Of a DNA stretch of 22,734 nt, positions 20,348 through 22,734 are shown in pieces. The stretch comes from CAYYWP01 sp964475125 (lineage in GTDB: Bacteria; Desulfobacterota; Binatia; HRBIN30; CADEER01). The DNA lies in the NCBI GenBank assembly GCA_964475125.1, contig CAYYWP010000055.1, positions 1 through 22,734 on the forward strand, in the 5' to 3' direction. A program made the position numbers and the translations under genes. The notes beneath the pieces are model-generated. The model had not been told where the DNA came from. It saw nothing but the letters and a program-made list of their open reading frames with translations, and ran no database searches. The first letter of the stretch is position 1. The number at the start of each line of letters is the position of its first letter.

Positions 20348-22324
20348 ATGGAGAGCGACGCTGCCGACGCGGTGGCGAGAGCCTGTGCCGACAAGCTCGC
20401 CGCCTTGCCGGCGCGGCCGGGCGTCTACTTGCTCAAGGACCGCCACGGCAAGGTCATCTACGTCGGCAAGGCGTGCAGCCTGCGCAGCCGCGTGCGCACC
20501 TACTTTCGCGGCGGCGATGAACGCTCGCAGGTCGCCTTCCTCATGGCCCGGGTCGCCGATTTCGACAGCCTGGTGACGGCGACCGAGAAGGAGGCCCTGA
20601 TTCTCGAGAACAACCTGATCAAGCAGTACAAGCCGCGCTACAACATCCGGCTCAAGGACGACAAGTCGTACGTCAGCGTCAAGGTCACCGTGCAGGAGGC
20701 CTGGCCGCGCGTCTTGGTGACGCGCAAGATCAACCAGGACGGCAGCAAGTACTTCGGGCCCTTTCACTCCGCCGTCGGCGTGCGCGACACCCTCGACACC
20801 CTGCGCAAGGTGGTGCCGCTGCGCACCTGTTCCGACGGCGTCTTCCGGAATCGCTCCCGCCCCTGTCTCGAGTACCAGATCAAGCGCTGCCTGGGACCCT
20901 GTTGCCTGCCCGTCGACCGCGCCGTGTACGAGAGTCATCTGCGCGAAGCGATGCTGCTGCTCGCCGGCAAGCGCGTCGAGCTCATCGACCACCTGCGCGC
21001 CGAGATGCTCGAGGCGGCGGCGGCCGAACGCTTCGAGGATGCGGCCCGCGCGCGCGATCGGCTGCGCGCCATCGAGAAGACACAGGAACGGCAGCAAGCC
21101 GTCGCCCACGGCGGCGGCGACCAGGACGTCTTCGGCTTCTACCGCGAGGGCGGCGCCATCGAGGCCCAGGTGCTGTTCGTTCGCCAGGGCAAGCTGAGCG
21201 GGAATCAGGCCTATCACCTCGACGATTTCGAGCTGCCCGACGAAGAGGTGGTGCGCGCGCTGGTCACGCAGTTCTATCAGGGCGAGCGCGACGTCCCGGA
21301 GGAGGTGCTGGTGCCGGTCGAGCTCGAGGACCAGGCCGTGCGCGCCGAATACTTGAGCGAACGGCGCGGGCGTCGGGTCGAGATCCTGCGGCCGCTGCGC
21401 GGCGACCGCGCCCGCCTGCTGGCGATGGCGCGCGAGAACGCCGAGCAGGGCTTCCGCGAGCGCGTCGACAGCGATCGCCAGTACGAGCGCGTCAGCGCCG
21501 AGCTGCGCCACAAGCTCCACCTGCGCAACGCGCCGAAGCGCATCGAGTGCGTCGACATCTCGACCTTTCAGGGCGGCACCGCGGTCGGTTCGCTGGTGGC
21601 CTTCGACGAAGGGCAGCCAGACAAGCAGCGCTATCGCCGCTTCCGCATCAAGAGCGTCGCCGGCCAGGACGACTTCGCGATGATGTTCGAAGTGCTGCAG
21701 CGGCACCTGGCGCGCGCCAAACGCCATGGCGAGTTTCCCGATCTGCTCGTGGTGGACGGCGGCAAGGGGCAGCTCAACGTCGCCCTGGCGGTGTTGGGCG
21801 CGCTCGGCATCGATCAGGTCGATGCCGTCGGCCTGGCCAAGGCGCGGGTGGTGCGGGCGGCGCAGGCGGAGGCGATCGAACGCAGCGACGAGCGGGTGTT
21901 CTTGCCGGGCCGCGCCAACCCCGTGGTGCTGCGCCGCAACTCCACGGTGCTCTTTCTGTTGCAGCGGTTGCGCGACGAGGCCCACCGCTTCGCGATCAGC
22001 TACCATCGGGCGCTGCGCGGCAGCGAGCGCCTGCGCTCGGTGCTCGACAGCATTCCGGGGGTCGGCGCCGAACGCCGGCGCCGGCTGTTGCGCGCCTTCG
22101 GCAGCGTCAAGCGCATGCGCCGCGCCACCATCGATGAGCTGGCGGCCGTGCCGGGGATCTCCGTCGCCCTGGCGGGGGTCGTGCGCGCGGCGCTGGACCG
22201 CCTGCCGGCGGCGGGCGACGTTGACACCCGTCGGGGGCGCTTGATAGCCGTGCCGATGGATGAGGCGGCGCAGGAGCCGACGGCGGCGGGGCATGACGCA
22301 GCGGGTCGCGGTGATGATCGTTGA
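20348..22324 (+). CDS. uvrC: UvrC, nucleotide-excision repair endonuclease subunit
   Basis: UvrC cuts DNA on both sides of a lesion marked by UvrAB. From the ATG at 20348 the protein has 658 aa, near the usual size. Order: GIY-YIG nuclease (GVYLLKD at 25-31, IYVGKA at 37-42) for the 3' cut; four-Cys region around RTCSDG and CLGPCC; UVR motif for UvrB near residues 195-260; RNase-H-like nuclease with Asp403 (CVDIS) and Asp470 (VVDGGKGQ) for the 5' cut; tandem helix-hairpin-helix at the end (SIPGVGAERRRRLLRAFGS). A tail of about 40 residues (PAAGDVDTRRG onward) follows. An open frame runs on upstream of 20348, antisense to the AI-2E gene, but the canonical N-terminus fixes the start. A hairpin and terminator follow the stop. 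Confidence 0.96.
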   Translation: MESDAADAVARACADKLAALPARPGVYLLKDRHGKVIYVGKACSLRSRVRTYFRGGDERSQVAFLMARVADFDSLVTATEKEALILENNLIKQYKPRYNIRLKDDKSYVSVKVTVQEAWPRVLVTRKINQDGSKYFGPFHSAVGVRDTLDTLRKVVPLRTCSDGVFRNRSRPCLEYQIKRCLGPCCLPVDRAVYESHLREAMLLLAGKRVELIDHLRAEMLEAAAAERFEDAARARDRLRAIEKTQERQQAVAHGGGDQDVFGFYREGGAIEAQVLFVRQGKLSGNQAYHLDDFELPDEEVVRALVTQFYQGERDVPEEVLVPVELEDQAVRAEYLSERRGRRVEILRPLRGDRARLLAMARENAEQGFRERVDSDRQYERVSAELRHKLHLRNAPKRIECVDISTFQGGTAVGSLVAFDEGQPDKQRYRRFRIKSVAGQDDFAMMFEVLQRHLARAKRHGEFPDLLVVDGGKGQLNVALAVLGALGIDQVDAVGLAKARVVRAAQAEAIERSDERVFLPGRANPVVLRRNSTVLFLLQRLRDEAHRFAISYHRALRGSERLRSVLDSIPGVGAERRRRLLRAFGSVKRMRRATIDELAAVPGISVALAGVVRAALDRLPAAGDVDTRRGRLIAVPMDEAAQEPTAAGHDAAGRGDDR

Positions 22325-22388
22325 CTCACCGGCAGGTGAGCACTATGCGTGACGACAGCGGGGCGGAGGGCAGCCCCGCTTTTGTTTT
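22325..22388 (+). terminator. Intrinsic terminator of uvrC, with a preceding small hairpin
   Basis: The main terminator is AGCGGGGC (22357-22364) pairing with GCCCCGCT (22373-22380) over an eight-base loop, followed by TTTGTTTT (22381-22388): a strong rho-independent signal. Directly after the TGA sits a separate perfect hairpin, CTCACC-GGCA-GGTGAG (22325-22340), without a T-run. Confidence 0.85.
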
Positions 22389-22399
22389 CCGAGGGTCGG

Positions 22400-22734
22400 A
22401 TGCATCCCACCTTTAAGGAAATGATGAACGAAGTGGTGCAGTACGGCAGCTGCTGTGAGTGCGGCTCGTGCGTGCTGGTCTGCCCGCACAACGTCATCGA
22501 CTACATCGCCGGCAAACCCAAGCAGGTCGCCAAGGCGAGCGCCGCCTTCGACTATTGCGGCATGAGCGAGGGGATCGGCTGCGACGTCTGCGCCCAGGTG
22601 TGCCCCCGGCTCGGCATCCGCGAGTTCGACCTCCGGGACGCCGTCCATCCGGTCGTCCCCGGCGTCTACGAGGGCGTCTTCGGGCGCTACCGGCGAATCG
22701 TCGCCGCACGCTGCAAAGATCCGGACATCCTCGC
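22400..22734 (+). CDS. FrhB-like F420 hydrogenase/dehydrogenase beta-subunit family protein (N-terminal part)
   Basis: The first 111 codons of a gene that runs off the window. GAGGG (22391-22395) lies four bases before the ATG. The protein begins with a four-Cys cluster CCECGSCVLVCP (Cys18/21/24/28, a [4Fe-4S] ferredoxin site), then a second set GCDVCAQVCP (Cys61/64/68, perhaps with Cys53). This order followed by a 'GVYEGVFGRYRRIVAARCKDP' region is characteristic of the coenzyme F420 hydrogenase/dehydrogenase beta-subunit family (FrhB/FpoF/FqoF), which transfers electrons between ferredoxin-type clusters, FAD and F420. The flavin/F420 domain is beyond the window, so binding of F420 is inferred by family; relatives act on chlorophyll or sulfite instead. 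It starts a new unit after the uvrC terminator. Confidence 0.7.
   Translation, partial: MHPTFKEMMNEVVQYGSCCECGSCVLVCPHNVIDYIAGKPKQVAKASAAFDYCGMSEGIGCDVCAQVCPRLGIREFDLRDAVHPVVPGVYEGVFGRYRRIVAARCKDPDIL

Noticed and set aside
20267..22294. Minus-strand frame of 675 codons opposite uvrC
   Set aside because: uvrC is unmistakable and this frame lacks any recognisable motif.
22345..22416. Small frame MRDDSGAEGSPAFVF... spanning the uvrC terminator
   Set aside because: It runs through the terminator stem and overlaps the start of the FrhB-like gene; no family features.

Overview
The window is very GC-rich and densely coded, with genes on both strands and no rRNA, tRNA, CRISPR, integrase or transposase that I can see. 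Several clues point to a bacterium of the former deltaproteobacterial sphere, possibly Binatota (Candidatus Binatia): the secA-argJ adjacency, a secreted protein with dockerin-like D-x-N/S-G-D calcium loops and 'CRGGxxDGxxC' elements, Lpp/OprI-type lipoproteins, a membrane pyrophosphatase, and an FrhB-like F420 iron-sulfur protein. That placement is an inference from gene style, not a demonstrated one.

Layout, left to right. 1-82 is the zinc-binding tail of SecA, then argJ (137-1345), preceded by a curious out-of-frame mini-ORF. 1346-1565 carries a REP-like palindromic repeat cluster. 1566-3923 is an orphan molybdopterin-binding large subunit of the xanthine/CO dehydrogenase family. 3924-4278 holds a MITE-like element with 10-bp terminal inverted repeats. 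4279-6294 (-) is a large secreted protein combining a haem-like motif, a copper-monooxygenase-like core and dockerin-like calcium loops. Divergent from it runs rsmD-coaD (overlapping GTGA), followed by two tandem zinc-dependent MDR dehydrogenases (7634-9700) whose cofactor signatures differ.

9748-10349 (-) carries two tandem Braun-type alanine-zipper lipoproteins with a good terminator. hppA (10612-12672) encodes a K+-dependent-type membrane pyrophosphatase, followed by a zinc-ribbon/TPR protein. A membrane-anchored alpha/alpha-barrel glycoside-hydrolase-like protein lies on the minus strand (13534-15996). Between it and an MFS transporter (16166-17425) sits a second, truncated copy of the 3.9-kb repeat, which appears to supply the transporter's start region. 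Next come a stand-alone PuuD-type membrane domain (17541-18284), a convergent cupredoxin lipoprotein (18298-19113), an AI-2E/PerM-family membrane protein (19178-20254), uvrC (20348-22324) with a possible leaderless promoter and a clear terminator, and the start of an FrhB-like iron-sulfur protein running off the window.

Most of the content is housekeeping (protein export, arginine synthesis, rRNA methylation, CoA synthesis, DNA repair) interleaved with redox and envelope functions. I see no complete, clearly novel multi-gene system. The observations most worth a second look are the two-copy mobile repeat that reaches into a gene start, the multi-domain copper/haem/calcium secreted protein, the paired dehydrogenases, the paired Lpp-like lipoproteins, and the PuuD-domain/cupredoxin neighbourhood.
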